Positions 24,292-33,970 of a stretch of 64,000 nt of DNA are shown piece after piece. The stretch's first letter is position 1, and each line of letters starts with the position of its first letter. Location: positions 2,542,001 through 2,606,000 of the forward strand of contig OZ245731.1 in assembly GCA_965227155.1 (NCBI GenBank), read 5' to 3'. A model generated the notes under the pieces. The model worked only from the letters and a program-made list of their open reading frames with translations. It was not told the origin of the DNA and searched no databases. The DNA comes from UBA6059 sp965227155 (GTDB lineage: Bacteria; Bacteroidota; Bacteroidia; Cytophagales; Cyclobacteriaceae). Both the position numbers and the translations under genes were made by a program.

Positions 24292-26082
24292 ATGAAGAAC
24301 ATACGTAATTTCTGCATTATAGCCCACATTGACCATGGCAAGAGCACATTGGCCGATAGACTGTTGGAGTTTACCCAGACCGTAACCGAGCGGGAAATGA
24401 TGGAGCAACTGCTCGACTCCATGGATTTGGAGCGGGAAAGAGGCATTACCATCAAAAGCCATGCTATCCAGATGAACTATATCCATGAAGGAGAGACTTA
24501 TACGCTCAATCTCATAGATACCCCTGGTCACGTGGACTTCTCCTATGAAGTGTCTCGATCTATCGCTGCCTGTGAAGGTGCTTTGCTGATAGTGGACGCC
24601 AGCCAGGGTATAGAAGCACAAACGATCTCTAACCTGTACCTCGCGCTGGATCATGACCTGGAAATCATACCGGTACTTAATAAAATTGACCTGCCGGGCG
24701 CAATGGTAGAGGAAGTAGCCGATCAGGTGATTGATCTACTAGGCTGTGATCGTGAAGAAATCATTGAAGCCAGTGGTAAAGAAGGCATTGGCATTGACGA
24801 TATACTGAAAGCAGTAGTCACGAGAATCAAACCACCGGAGGGTGATGAAGATGAGCCTTTGCAGGCAATGATCTTTGATTCCATCTACAATACTTTTCGG
24901 GGAGTAGAAGTGCTATTCCGGATATTTAATGGTACCATTAAGAAGGGTGACAAGGTGAAATTTGTCAATACCGGCCAGACCTATGATGCTGATGAAATTG
25001 GCGTTTTAAAGCTTAAGCAAACACCTACAGCCGAATTGAAAGCGGGCAACGTAGGATACCTTATCTCAGGCATAAAAGTAGCCAGCGAGGTGAAGGTGGG
25101 TGATACCATTACCCATGTGAGTAGGCCTACCAGCAGAACTGTTAGAGGTTTTGAGGATGTAAAGCCCATGGTTTTTGCCGGCATATATCCAGTAGAAACC
25201 AGTGAGTACGAAGACCTGCGCGCCAGTATGGAAAAACTGCAGCTGAATGACGCTTCGCTGGTTTGGGAACCTGAAACATCTGCAGCATTGGGTTTTGGCT
25301 TTCGCTGTGGTTTTCTGGGTATGCTGCATATGGAGATCATCCAGGAGCGTCTGGAGCGTGAGTTTGATATGACCGTAATTACTACGGTACCTTCAGTGAA
25401 ATTTCATGCTGTGAAGGAAGATGGCAAAATAAAAGAAGTATCTGCACCTTCGGAATTGCCTGAACCCAATACGATATCTCATATAGAGGAGCCTTTTATC
25501 AGGGCACAAATCATATCTAAGGCCGAGTTTGTCGGGCCAATCATAAACTTATGTATCGATAAGCGGGCGATCATCAAAAATCAGGTCTATTTGACCTCAG
25601 ATAGGGTAGAGCTCACTTTCGAAGTTCCACTCTCAGAGATGGTTTTTGATTTCTTCGATCGGCTAAAAACTATTTCCAGAGGTTACGCCTCACTGGATTA
25701 TGAATTGATTGGCTACCGCACCTCCAATATGGTGAAGTTGGATATTCAACTCAATGGAGAAAAGGTGGATGCCTTATCTGCGATAGTACACCGCGATAAA
25801 GCCTATGAATGGGGGAAAAGACTTTGTGAAAAACTGAGAGAACTTTTACCACGCCAGATGTTTGAGATTGCTATACAGGCATCCATTGGCACAAAAGTCA
25901 TTGCTCGGGAAACAGTAAGAGCCATGCGAAAAAACGTAATTGCGAAATGTTACGGTGGCGATATCACTCGTAAAAGAAAACTATTAGAGAAGCAGAAGAA
26001 AGGAAAAAAACGAATGCGACAGGTTGGTAACGTAGAAATTCCGCAGGAAGCTTTTATGGCAGTGCTAAAACTTGAAAACTAA
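24292..26082 (+). CDS. lepA: Elongation factor 4 (LepA)
   Basis: This ribosome-associated GTPase back-translocates or remodels stalled ribosomes. The ATG at 24292 (MKNIRNFCIIAHIDHGKST) gives the family start; an upstream TTG is not needed. G1 is AHIDHGKST, G2 RGITI, G3 DTPGH and G4 NKID. Domain II and the LepA-specific C-terminal domain end with KKGKKRMRQVGNVEIPQEAFMAVLK, a conserved tail. The length of 596 is typical. folD follows 9 bases later. Confidence 0.97.
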   Translation: MKNIRNFCIIAHIDHGKSTLADRLLEFTQTVTEREMMEQLLDSMDLERERGITIKSHAIQMNYIHEGETYTLNLIDTPGHVDFSYEVSRSIAACEGALLIVDASQGIEAQTISNLYLALDHDLEIIPVLNKIDLPGAMVEEVADQVIDLLGCDREEIIEASGKEGIGIDDILKAVVTRIKPPEGDEDEPLQAMIFDSIYNTFRGVEVLFRIFNGTIKKGDKVKFVNTGQTYDADEIGVLKLKQTPTAELKAGNVGYLISGIKVASEVKVGDTITHVSRPTSRTVRGFEDVKPMVFAGIYPVETSEYEDLRASMEKLQLNDASLVWEPETSAALGFGFRCGFLGMLHMEIIQERLEREFDMTVITTVPSVKFHAVKEDGKIKEVSAPSELPEPNTISHIEEPFIRAQIISKAEFVGPIINLCIDKRAIIKNQVYLTSDRVELTFEVPLSEMVFDFFDRLKTISRGYASLDYELIGYRTSNMVKLDIQLNGEKVDALSAIVHRDKAYEWGKRLCEKLRELLPRQMFEIAIQASIGTKVIARETVRAMRKNVIAKCYGGDITRKRKLLEKQKKGKKRMRQVGNVEIPQEAFMAVLKLEN

Positions 26083-26091
26083 CTTTTTGAT

Positions 26092-26976
26092 ATGGCAACC
26101 CTACTAGACGGCAGAAAAATAGCCAGTGAAATCAAAGATGAAATTGCTGAAAATGTAGCTCAATACAAGCAAAGGGGTCATAGATCACCGCATCTTGCAA
26201 TCATTATCGTAGGTGATGATGCAGCAAGTCATACTTACGTTAATGGTAAGATTAAGGCCTGTAAGACAGTAGGGTTTGATTTTACTTTGATGCATTTTGC
26301 CAGCACCATAGCCGAAGAAAAGCTCATTAAGCATGTAAATCAGCTCAATGAAGATGATGATATAGACGGTTTTATCGTGCAGCTTCCTCTGCCCGAGCAT
26401 ATTCATGTGGAGCGCGTGACACAGGCTATGAGTCCAGAGAAAGATGTAGATGGCTTCACCAATGAAAATTTCGGCAGTATATTTTCAAAGGAACCACTGC
26501 TACTTCCTGCTACGCCTTTTGGTATCATGGAATTGCTGCGGCGCTATGATGTGGCAATCCAGGGAAAAAACTGTGTGGTGGTGGGAGCCAGCAGAATTGC
26601 AGGAGCACCCCTTAGCATGATGCTTTCAGCGGAAGGCGATGCTACAATCACCATGTGCAATAAATTCACCAAAGACCTGGCCAGCTTCACCAAAAATGCT
26701 GACATATTGATCTCGGCGGTTGGAAAGCCTGGCTTAATCACTGGTGATATGGTTAAGGAAGGCTGTATAGTTGTGGATGTGGGAACTACCAGGGTAAAAG
26801 ATGACTCCAAAAAATCAGGATTCAGGCTGGCTGGTGATGTGGACTTTGAAGCAGCCGAACCAAAATGTTCTATGATTACACCCGTGCCCGGCGGGGTTGG
26901 TCCTATGACCATAGCTTCTCTTTTGCTCAATACATTAAAGGCTTATGAAAAACGCGCTGACAGAGAAGACGGTTGA
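26092..26976 (+). CDS. folD: Bifunctional methylenetetrahydrofolate dehydrogenase/cyclohydrolase
   Basis: FolD interconverts 5,10-methylene- and 10-formyl-tetrahydrofolate. The catalytic region TYVNGKIKACKTVGF includes the conserved Lys, and QLPLPEHI, PATPFGIMELL, VVVGASRIAGAPLSMML (cofactor loop) and PVPGGVGPMTIA are all present. The cofactor loop has S-R-I-A-G-A-P where S-x-I-V-G-K-P is usual, a mild change. The 294-residue length is normal. Its last 32 bases overlap the queE start, so translation is likely coupled. Confidence 0.95.
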   Translation: MATLLDGRKIASEIKDEIAENVAQYKQRGHRSPHLAIIIVGDDAASHTYVNGKIKACKTVGFDFTLMHFASTIAEEKLIKHVNQLNEDDDIDGFIVQLPLPEHIHVERVTQAMSPEKDVDGFTNENFGSIFSKEPLLLPATPFGIMELLRRYDVAIQGKNCVVVGASRIAGAPLSMMLSAEGDATITMCNKFTKDLASFTKNADILISAVGKPGLITGDMVKEGCIVVDVGTTRVKDDSKKSGFRLAGDVDFEAAEPKCSMITPVPGGVGPMTIASLLLNTLKAYEKRADREDG

Positions 26977-27589
26977 TTTGGTGAAAGCCGGATTGGCGCT
27001 TCCGTTAATGGAAGATTTCTACACCATTCAGGGTGAAGGTGCCTGGCAAGGTACGCCTGCCTATTTCATCAGACTCGCCGGTTGCGATGTGGGTTGTGTA
27101 TGGTGCGATGTGAAGGAATCATGGGAGGCTGATAAACATCCGGTAGCGCATGTGGAAGATATACTGAATCGAGTGAAAGCAACCAAAGCGGAGCGCGTAG
27201 TGATTACCGGTGGTGAACCACTGATGTATGACCTGGGACCTCTTTGTGAAGCCTTAAGAAACGTAGGCTACAAGGTGCACATAGAAACCTCCGGCGCTCA
27301 CCCATTGTCTGGTAAGCTGGATTGGATATGCTTTTCACCAAAGAAGTTTAAAGCACCTATGGAAGAGGTTTATGAATTTGCACACGAACTGAAAATAATT
27401 GTTTTCAACAAGTCAGATTTGCAATGGGCGGAAGCACATGCCAGACAGGTCAACAAGAACTGTCAACTGTATTTACAGCCCGAATGGTCAAGAGCAGAAA
27501 CTATGCTCCCTTTGATCATTGACTATGTCAAGGAAAATCCTCAGTGGAAAATCTCCCTTCAAACCCATAAATATATGCAGATTCCCTAG
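26945..27589 (+). CDS. queE: 7-carboxy-7-deazaguanine synthase (QueE)
   Basis: This radical-SAM enzyme converts 6-carboxytetrahydropterin to 7-carboxy-7-deazaguanine in queuosine biosynthesis. YTIQGEGAWQGTPAYFIRLAGC precedes the cluster motif CDVGCVWC (CxxxCxxC). ITGGEPLMY and HIETSGA follow, as usual for QueE. Length is 214 residues. The start overlaps folD by 32 bases, and the stop overlaps the stop of the convergent MORN gene. Other queuosine genes are not in the window. Confidence 0.94.
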   Translation: MKNALTEKTVDLVKAGLALPLMEDFYTIQGEGAWQGTPAYFIRLAGCDVGCVWCDVKESWEADKHPVAHVEDILNRVKATKAERVVITGGEPLMYDLGPLCEALRNVGYKVHIETSGAHPLSGKLDWICFSPKKFKAPMEEVYEFAHELKIIVFNKSDLQWAEAHARQVNKNCQLYLQPEWSRAETMLPLIIDYVKENPQWKISLQTHKYMQIP

Positions 27590-28287
27590 CGGAGTTCTGT
27601 TTCTATATTAACCTCCCAGCTGCCCGGAGAGTTGATAGAAAATTCAGCAAAGCAGTCTCGAATACCAATGCCGTCCATCGATCTGAATTGATAACTGATA
27701 CGTGCATTGGATAGTGGAAATGCTACTTGAGGCCAGCCCATAAACTCTGCTGTAAATGCAGTTTTTTGATTCATCTGATCTCTTCCCTCAATAGCTTCCA
27801 GTGGGATGGGAAACCCCTCTGGTGTAACCACAAACACCTGCACCTGATTGGGTGTTTCGGCTACCTTATTGATTCGTACCCTACGGATATTTTTATTGTT
27901 GCCAATGTCATAAGCATTTTCATATCGGCCTACATAATTGTCCTCTTTCCAATAGCCTACCACAATACTATCCAACTGATTGGGCCTTTTTACCACCAGC
28001 TCTCCGTATCCATCTTTTAACCCCTTCTTGAATTCACCGGAGAAAAAATTACCATCAGCCCATATGTAACGGCCCTGACCGTGGGGGTATCCTTTTTTAA
28101 ACTCTCCCTGATAGGTGTCTTCTCCTTTGGCTGTGCCCATGCCTTCTGCCTTGCCTTTCTTGCAGTCTCCATCGTATTGATCATCGATAGAAGCTACTAG
28201 CACCTTACAATCTTTGGTAGATTCGAATGTATCAGCTACATTGAATACTAAGGAATAGTATATTAGCATTATCAAACTCAAGATCAT
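27586..28287 (-). CDS. MORN-repeat secreted protein
   Basis: The 233-residue protein has a hydrophobic N-terminus (LSLIMLIYYSLVFNVA), perhaps a signal peptide. Residues ~40-110 contain about three MORN units: YDGDCKKGKAEGMGTA, YQGEFKKGYPHGQGRYIWADG and FSGEFKKGLKDGYGEL. The C-terminal ~110 residues form a separate domain of beta character without a recognised family. A surface or cell-envelope role is guessed; nothing in the neighbourhood decides it. Confidence 0.7.
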   Translation of the reverse strand: MILSLIMLIYYSLVFNVADTFESTKDCKVLVASIDDQYDGDCKKGKAEGMGTAKGEDTYQGEFKKGYPHGQGRYIWADGNFFSGEFKKGLKDGYGELVVKRPNQLDSIVVGYWKEDNYVGRYENAYDIGNNKNIRRVRINKVAETPNQVQVFVVTPEGFPIPLEAIEGRDQMNQKTAFTAEFMGWPQVAFPLSNARISYQFRSMDGIGIRDCFAEFSINSPGSWEVNIETELR

Positions 28288-28311
28288 AGGCCCTAATTTT
28301 TGATTTAAATT

Positions 28312-30303
28312 TTGTTAAGCGTGCATCAAATTTCACTAGCTTTTTTCAATAAGCAAAGAGTAAGCCAACATATCCTTCGGGTAATTCTATTTGCATTTGG
28401 CTTTTTGTTTGTCAATACCATCTTGCTGGCACAACCGGGCCTGAGTACAGACAATAAAAAGGCTATAAAACTCTATGATGAAGCAACTAATTTTTTGAGG
28501 AGAGCGCAATTTCCAGAGGCAATAGAACCTTTGGAAAAAGCGATAGATAAGGATGTTAATTTTTTGGAAGCATATCTGCGTTTGGCCGACATCTACAGTA
28601 AGCTTGCCAAACCCGAAATATCCAGAAGCTACTACATCAAGGCCACGGCTATTAGTCCCAATAGCCAAAAAGTGAGGAACGCCTATTATATTATAGGAGC
28701 ATCTTATTTGAGAGAAGGCAATTATGAAGAGGCAGAAAAATACCTGCAATCTTACCTGGAATACCCAAACCTGGAGTTTGAAGAAAAAATTGAAGCAAGC
28801 AGGTTATTGAGTAAGGTCACCTTTGCCAGGGAGGCAATGAATAATCCGGTGGATTTCAATCCGGAACCCATGAGTGAAAATGTAAATCAATTCCAGCTTC
28901 AGTATTTCCCCGCAATCACGGTTGATGGCAATACATTAATATTCACCCGAAGGGTAGGCATCATGCCATACCACGATGAGGATATATATGTAACGGAAAA
29001 AGTAGCTGATGGAGAGTGGGGTCGTCCGTTCTCAATTTCCCCGATGATTAATACTGACAATAATGAGGGCGCCTGTACGATATCGGCTGATGGTCGCACT
29101 ATCATATATACTATATGCAATGCCAATGGAGGCGTAGGTAGTTGTGATTTATACATTTCTACAAAGACCGGTGATCGTTGGTCCGAACCTGAAAATTTGG
29201 GGCAGCCGGTGAACAGTCCATCATGGGAATCTCAACCTAGTCTTTCCCCCGACGGTCGTACCTTATATTATGTATCCAACAGAGGCGGTGGCTATGGCAA
29301 AAGGGATATCTGGAAAACAGTAAAGGATGAAAACGATCAATGGACTATGCCTGTCAACATGGGAGATTCAATCAATACTCCTTGGGATGAGATATCTCCA
29401 TTTATTCATTTCAACCAACAGGACCTGTACTTTGCTTCTGATGGTCATCCGGGCATGGGTGGTTATGACCTTTTTCTTTCTCATAAAAATGATACTACCT
29501 GGTCAAGGCCCAAGAATCTTGGTTATCCATTAAATAACCATGACGATCAGGTGTCCTTGTTTATCTCAGCTGAAGGTACCACAGGGTACTATGCCAATGA
29601 GGTAGTTGCTAGCGGTAGAATTGTATCCAGCAAAATTTATTCATTTCCTATTCCTGTTTCTGCAAGGGTAGAGCACCCAAGTAATTTTTTGACGGGTACG
29701 GTAAGAGATGCACAAACAAAAGAGCCACTTGAAGCTGAGTTGCAGCTCTATAATCTGGTAACTGACCAGCGGGTAAGTAAGGTAACCTCCGACGCAGTAA
29801 GCGGTAAGTACTTTGTGGTACTTACCGAGGGGCAGGAATATGGCATATTCATTAATAAGAAAGGCTACCTATTTAAGAACCTATCATTTGATTATAAAGA
29901 AAAGGATAATCTGGAGCCGGAGGTGTTGGACATATTACTTGATCCTATTGCCACGGGCGCGCAAACAGAGCTTAAGAATATTTTCTTTGAAACAGCCAAA
30001 TTCACTTTGCAATCCAAAAGCAAGTCTGAATTAAGGTCAGTTGCAGAATTCCTTAAAAACAATCCAGGCCTGAAAATTGAGATTGCTGGCCACACTGATA
30101 ATACAGGGTCACAAGACTTTAATGCTACCTTATCAGTAAATAGAGCTAAAGCGGTCTATGATTTTCTAGTGCAGAATGGGGTAGATACAAATCGAATGGT
30201 CTACAAGGGCTACGGGGCCTCCGAGCCGGTTGCTTCTAATGATACCGAAGAAGGCAAAGCGCAAAACCGCCGCATTGCTTTTAAAATTTTGCAGATCCGG
30301 TAG
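28312..30303 (+). CDS. OmpA-family protein with TPR, PD40 repeats and peptidoglycan-binding domain
   Basis: The ~663-residue envelope protein has a hydrophobic leader ending FVNTILLAQPG. TPR-like helices lie at ~45-160, followed by WD40-like PD40 repeats (ISPMINTDNNEGACTISADGRTIIYT, LSPDGRTLYYVSNRGG) at ~190-420, a carboxypeptidase-regulatory-like segment (LTGTVRDAQTKEPLEAELQLY), and a C-terminal OmpA domain with IEIAGHTDNTGS and NRAKAVYDFL. This layout is common in Bacteroidota, including proteins linked to gliding or type IX secretion. No ATG precedes the leader: TTG at 28312 or GTG at 28321 must start it. Confidence 0.85.
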   Translation: MLSVHQISLAFFNKQRVSQHILRVILFAFGFLFVNTILLAQPGLSTDNKKAIKLYDEATNFLRRAQFPEAIEPLEKAIDKDVNFLEAYLRLADIYSKLAKPEISRSYYIKATAISPNSQKVRNAYYIIGASYLREGNYEEAEKYLQSYLEYPNLEFEEKIEASRLLSKVTFAREAMNNPVDFNPEPMSENVNQFQLQYFPAITVDGNTLIFTRRVGIMPYHDEDIYVTEKVADGEWGRPFSISPMINTDNNEGACTISADGRTIIYTICNANGGVGSCDLYISTKTGDRWSEPENLGQPVNSPSWESQPSLSPDGRTLYYVSNRGGGYGKRDIWKTVKDENDQWTMPVNMGDSINTPWDEISPFIHFNQQDLYFASDGHPGMGGYDLFLSHKNDTTWSRPKNLGYPLNNHDDQVSLFISAEGTTGYYANEVVASGRIVSSKIYSFPIPVSARVEHPSNFLTGTVRDAQTKEPLEAELQLYNLVTDQRVSKVTSDAVSGKYFVVLTEGQEYGIFINKKGYLFKNLSFDYKEKDNLEPEVLDILLDPIATGAQTELKNIFFETAKFTLQSKSKSELRSVAEFLKNNPGLKIEIAGHTDNTGSQDFNATLSVNRAKAVYDFLVQNGVDTNRMVYKGYGASEPVASNDTEEGKAQNRRIAFKILQIR

Positions 30304-30632
30304 TTTTCATTGTCATTTTAATTCCTTTAGGGCGATTCTGATTGAATAATTCTAAGAATTGCCATTTATTTTTTTGAAAAAATAAATGGGGGATTAAATC
30401 ATAGAATAAATACTCAATTTTTCATTACTCAATGAATAATAATTCTGTGAAATCCTGAAAAACAATTTTTTCAAGCATTTTCAGTATGATTATCAATTTT
30501 TCAATGATATCAGATATAACCCATATTGGGTTAAAAAATCGAACCATTTATTTTAATGTCAACAAAAAAATAATAAGTTTGAGAATTGTTAAGACTAATA
30601 ACCTTTATTATTTCAAACTAAACCAAAACAAT
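30304..30632. other. 329-base AT-rich intergenic region before susC
   Basis: It holds an AT-rich inverted repeat, CCATTTATTTTTT/AAAAAATAAATGG (30362-30374 with 30377-30389), which may end the OmpA-family transcript. TTTG at 30578-30581 followed by TAACCTTT is a poor match to a Bacteroidota promoter. I see no gene or RNA. Confidence 0.5.
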
Positions 30633-33600
30633 ATGAAGAAGATTCTACTAATTAGTTTCATGTTGTTGTCCGCACTCATAAGTGAGTCGTGGGCGCAAAA
30701 CAGAACTATTTCAGGACGGGTCACTTCTGCAGAAGACGGTACAGGTCTTCCGGGAGTGAACGTGATTTTGAAGGGAACTACCACCGGTACTACTACAGAT
30801 ATCGATGGTAATTACAAGGTTAGTATCCCACAAGATGGGGGAACGCTTGTGTTCTCTTTCATCGGTTTAGCTACTCAGGAAGTTGAGGTAGGAGCCAGAT
30901 CTACAGTAGATGTAGAGATGACCTCTGATACTAAGCAACTTACTGAAGTGGTTGTAACTGCGATTGGTATCGAGAGAGAGAAGAAGGCATTGGGTTATGC
31001 CGTATCTGATGTTTCCGGTGAGGCGTTGAAGCAACGCGCCGAGCCTGACCCTATCAGAGCTTTGACCGGTAAGGTACCTGGTGTTAATATTTTGAGTTCA
31101 GGTGGTGGTGCTGGTTCTGCAACCAACATTACTATTCGTGGTAACTCATCTATGACTGGTAACAACCAGCCACTTTTCGTAGTGGACGGTGTGCCATTCG
31201 ACAACTCTGTAACCAGAACTAATGAAGGTTTCAACCAGGGTAACATTTCTTCCAACCGTGCTTTTGACATTGACCCTAACAACATTGAGTCAATGACAGT
31301 ATTGAAAGGTGCATCTGCTGCTGCACTGTACGGTTCTCGTGCTGCTAACGGTGTAATCGTAATTACTACCAAAGCAGCAGCAAGAGGGCAGAAGAAAGGC
31401 TTGGAAGTGACTTACAACACTTCTTACAACGTAGAGCAAGTGGCTATGGAGCTTGAGAAGCAAGGAGAATGGACACAAGGTGCGCTTTTCGGTTCTCACA
31501 ACTTCGTATTTAACAACGGTTTCTTCGGAACCTGGGGTCCTAAGTATGAGTGGGTAAACGAGATGATCCAAAGTGGCTTTACCGCTGATATTATGTCAGA
31601 AACACTTGGCGGTTCTTCTGGTATAAGACACCCACTTTTCAACAAGTATGGTTCTAATCCTAACAGCCCGCTGTATGCTGGCGATCAGTATCCATTTATT
31701 CTGGATCCTGTTGATAGAGTATATCCAGACGTTGACAACTTCAACAACTTTTGGAATGATGGTACAGTAGTAGAGCATGCCGTACAGGTAAGCTCAGGTG
31801 GAGAGAACACAAGCTTAACAGCCGGTGTTTCCAGAACTCAAAATGATGGTATCATACCATTCTCTGAGATCACTCGTACCAGCATGAACTTTGGTGGCCG
31901 TGCCACACTTTCTAACGGTGTATTCCTTAATGGTAGCATCACTTATGTAAAAACTGAGCAGCGCAGTGCGCCTCAGGGTGCTGAGATTATCGCAGGTGGT
32001 GCAGGTACATCAATTATTGGTATGCTTTACCTGATGTCTCCTACTTATGATTTGACCAACAATCCATATGTAAACAGAAGAACCGGTGGTTCTATCTACT
32101 ACAGAAACGGTTTTGATAACCCGTACTGGGTAGCTGAATTTGCACCTATCACTTCTGAGGTGGATCGTTATTTTGGTAACGCTACAGTAGGTTATGACAT
32201 TTTCGATTGGTTGACTGTAACGTATAAGTTTGGTTTCAATGCTTATACTGACCGTCGTTCTGCATTGGTACCTGCCTTCAGTGAAAACATTCCTGCCGGT
32301 CAGTACTCTGTGGATGATATCTTCCGTCAGGAGCGTGATGGTAACCTTTTGATTTCCATGGAGAAAGATCTTAATGCAGACTTGAATCTTCGTGCTCTTG
32401 TAGGCCACAATGCTAACGAGCGTAGATTCGAGCAGACTACTATCATTGGTAATGGTATCATTGCCAGAGGTATCGACAGAATCACCAACACTGGTAGCCA
32501 GTTGATGAGAAGAGACTATGGCGAGATCCAGCGATTCCAGGGGGTATTTGCTGACATCTCTTTAAGCTACCGTGACTGGGCGTTCGTAAACGTAGTAGGT
32601 AGAAATGACTGGTCTTCTACACTTCCTGAAGACAACCGTTCATTCTTCTATCCAGGTGTTTCGGTTTCGGCCGTATTGAGCGAGGCTATTACGCTTCCTT
32701 CAATCTTCAACTTTGCAAAAGTTAGAGCCGGTATTACTAAAGTTGGTAACGAAGCGGGTCCTTATGATACACAGACTCCATTCTTTATTAACAGCCAGTA
32801 TACTAACCTACAGTTCCCATTCAACACACCGAATGGATCATTCAACATAGCTAACCAGGGATCAGTGCTGGGTTCACCTACATTGAAGCCTGAGTTTACT
32901 ACTGAGTATGAGATTGGATTTGAGACCAGTTTGTTGAACAACAAAATCGGTCTTGATGTGACTTACTACAACAGACAGTCTACAGACCAGATCATCAACG
33001 TAACAGTACCTTCTACTACTGGTTTCCAGGAGAGAATTACCAACGTTGGTCAGGTTGACAACTACGGTTGGGAGATTGGCTTAGACCTTACTCCGGTTGA
33101 GCTATCTAACGGCTTCAAGTGGAATATCTATGGTGCATTCACCAGAAACAGAAACGAAGTGGTTGACATTGGAGATGCTGAGCAAATCATCGTAGGTGGT
33201 TTCTCATCCGGTGGTCTATCTATCGTACAGCGTCCAGGCCTACCATTCGGTCAGTTGCTAGGTACAGACTTCCAGCGTGATGAGGAAGGCAACATCCTTG
33301 TAAACCCGGTAACAGGTAAGCCATTTGAGAACAATGAGCTTCAGATCATTGGTGATCCAAACCCTGACTTTACATTAGGTGTAACCAACACTTTCAGCTG
33401 GAAAGGGCTTAGCCTGAGCGTATTGATCGACTGGACAGAAGGTGGCGACATCTGGTCATTGTCAGCTGATCAGACATACAGCCGTGGTATCCTTGATGAT
33501 CCTTTGAACACAGACCGTGTACCTAGAGTAGGTCTTGGCTTCTTAGGTGATGGTGCCGGAAATGCACTACTTGACGAGAGTGGCAACAAGATTCCTAACA

Positions 33601-33947
33601 GAGCACTAACTACAGCTAACGACTGGGTATTCTTCAACGGTTGGGCTGCCGGTGGTGTAGACTGGCATTCAGTATACGATGCTACTGTGATCAGAATCAG
33701 AGAGGTTTCGTTGACATACAACATACCTACGACAATTCTGGACAAAACACCTTTTGGTTCTGCCAAGGTATCGTTCTCAGGACGTAACCTGTGGTTCAAT
33801 GCTGTTCACTTCCCTGATGCGCTAAACTTTGACCCTGAGGTATCAGGTCTTGGTGCTGGAGATACTTCCGGAGCATACAGAGGATTTGATTTCATGGGTG
33901 TTCCTACCACAAGGAGATATGGTGTTAACCTATCTGTAACTTTTTAA
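30633..33947 (+). CDS. SusC/RagA-family TonB-dependent outer membrane transporter
   Basis: The 1104-residue protein starts at the ATG 30633 (MKKILLISFMLLSALISESWAQ signal). An N-terminal carboxypeptidase-regulatory-like domain (ISGRVTSAEDGTGLPGVNVILKG) precedes the plug domain (TNITIRGNSSMTG, FVVDGVPFDNS, LKGASAAALYGSRAANGVIVITTK) and a ~22-strand barrel ending GVNLSVTF. It imports large substrates with its SusD partner, powered by TonB. The frame starting at 30486 lacks a signal. susD follows 23 bases later. The substrate cannot be deduced: no glycoside hydrolase or peptidase lies beside it. Confidence 0.95.
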   Translation: MKKILLISFMLLSALISESWAQNRTISGRVTSAEDGTGLPGVNVILKGTTTGTTTDIDGNYKVSIPQDGGTLVFSFIGLATQEVEVGARSTVDVEMTSDTKQLTEVVVTAIGIEREKKALGYAVSDVSGEALKQRAEPDPIRALTGKVPGVNILSSGGGAGSATNITIRGNSSMTGNNQPLFVVDGVPFDNSVTRTNEGFNQGNISSNRAFDIDPNNIESMTVLKGASAAALYGSRAANGVIVITTKAAARGQKKGLEVTYNTSYNVEQVAMELEKQGEWTQGALFGSHNFVFNNGFFGTWGPKYEWVNEMIQSGFTADIMSETLGGSSGIRHPLFNKYGSNPNSPLYAGDQYPFILDPVDRVYPDVDNFNNFWNDGTVVEHAVQVSSGGENTSLTAGVSRTQNDGIIPFSEITRTSMNFGGRATLSNGVFLNGSITYVKTEQRSAPQGAEIIAGGAGTSIIGMLYLMSPTYDLTNNPYVNRRTGGSIYYRNGFDNPYWVAEFAPITSEVDRYFGNATVGYDIFDWLTVTYKFGFNAYTDRRSALVPAFSENIPAGQYSVDDIFRQERDGNLLISMEKDLNADLNLRALVGHNANERRFEQTTIIGNGIIARGIDRITNTGSQLMRRDYGEIQRFQGVFADISLSYRDWAFVNVVGRNDWSSTLPEDNRSFFYPGVSVSAVLSEAITLPSIFNFAKVRAGITKVGNEAGPYDTQTPFFINSQYTNLQFPFNTPNGSFNIANQGSVLGSPTLKPEFTTEYEIGFETSLLNNKIGLDVTYYNRQSTDQIINVTVPSTTGFQERITNVGQVDNYGWEIGLDLTPVELSNGFKWNIYGAFTRNRNEVVDIGDAEQIIVGGFSSGGLSIVQRPGLPFGQLLGTDFQRDEEGNILVNPVTGKPFENNELQIIGDPNPDFTLGVTNTFSWKGLSLSVLIDWTEGGDIWSLSADQTYSRGILDDPLNTDRVPRVGLGFLGDGAGNALLDESGNKIPNRALTTANDWVFFNGWAAGGVDWHSVYDATVIRIREVSLTYNIPTTILDKTPFGSAKVSFSGRNLWFNAVHFPDALNFDPEVSGLGAGDTSGAYRGFDFMGVPTTRRYGVNLSVTF

Positions 33948-33970
33948 TAGGCTAACCAAAAAGCATTAAA

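Noticed and set aside
30486..30632. Longer start for the SusC-like protein
   Set aside because: The extra 49 residues would hide the signal peptide beginning at 30633.
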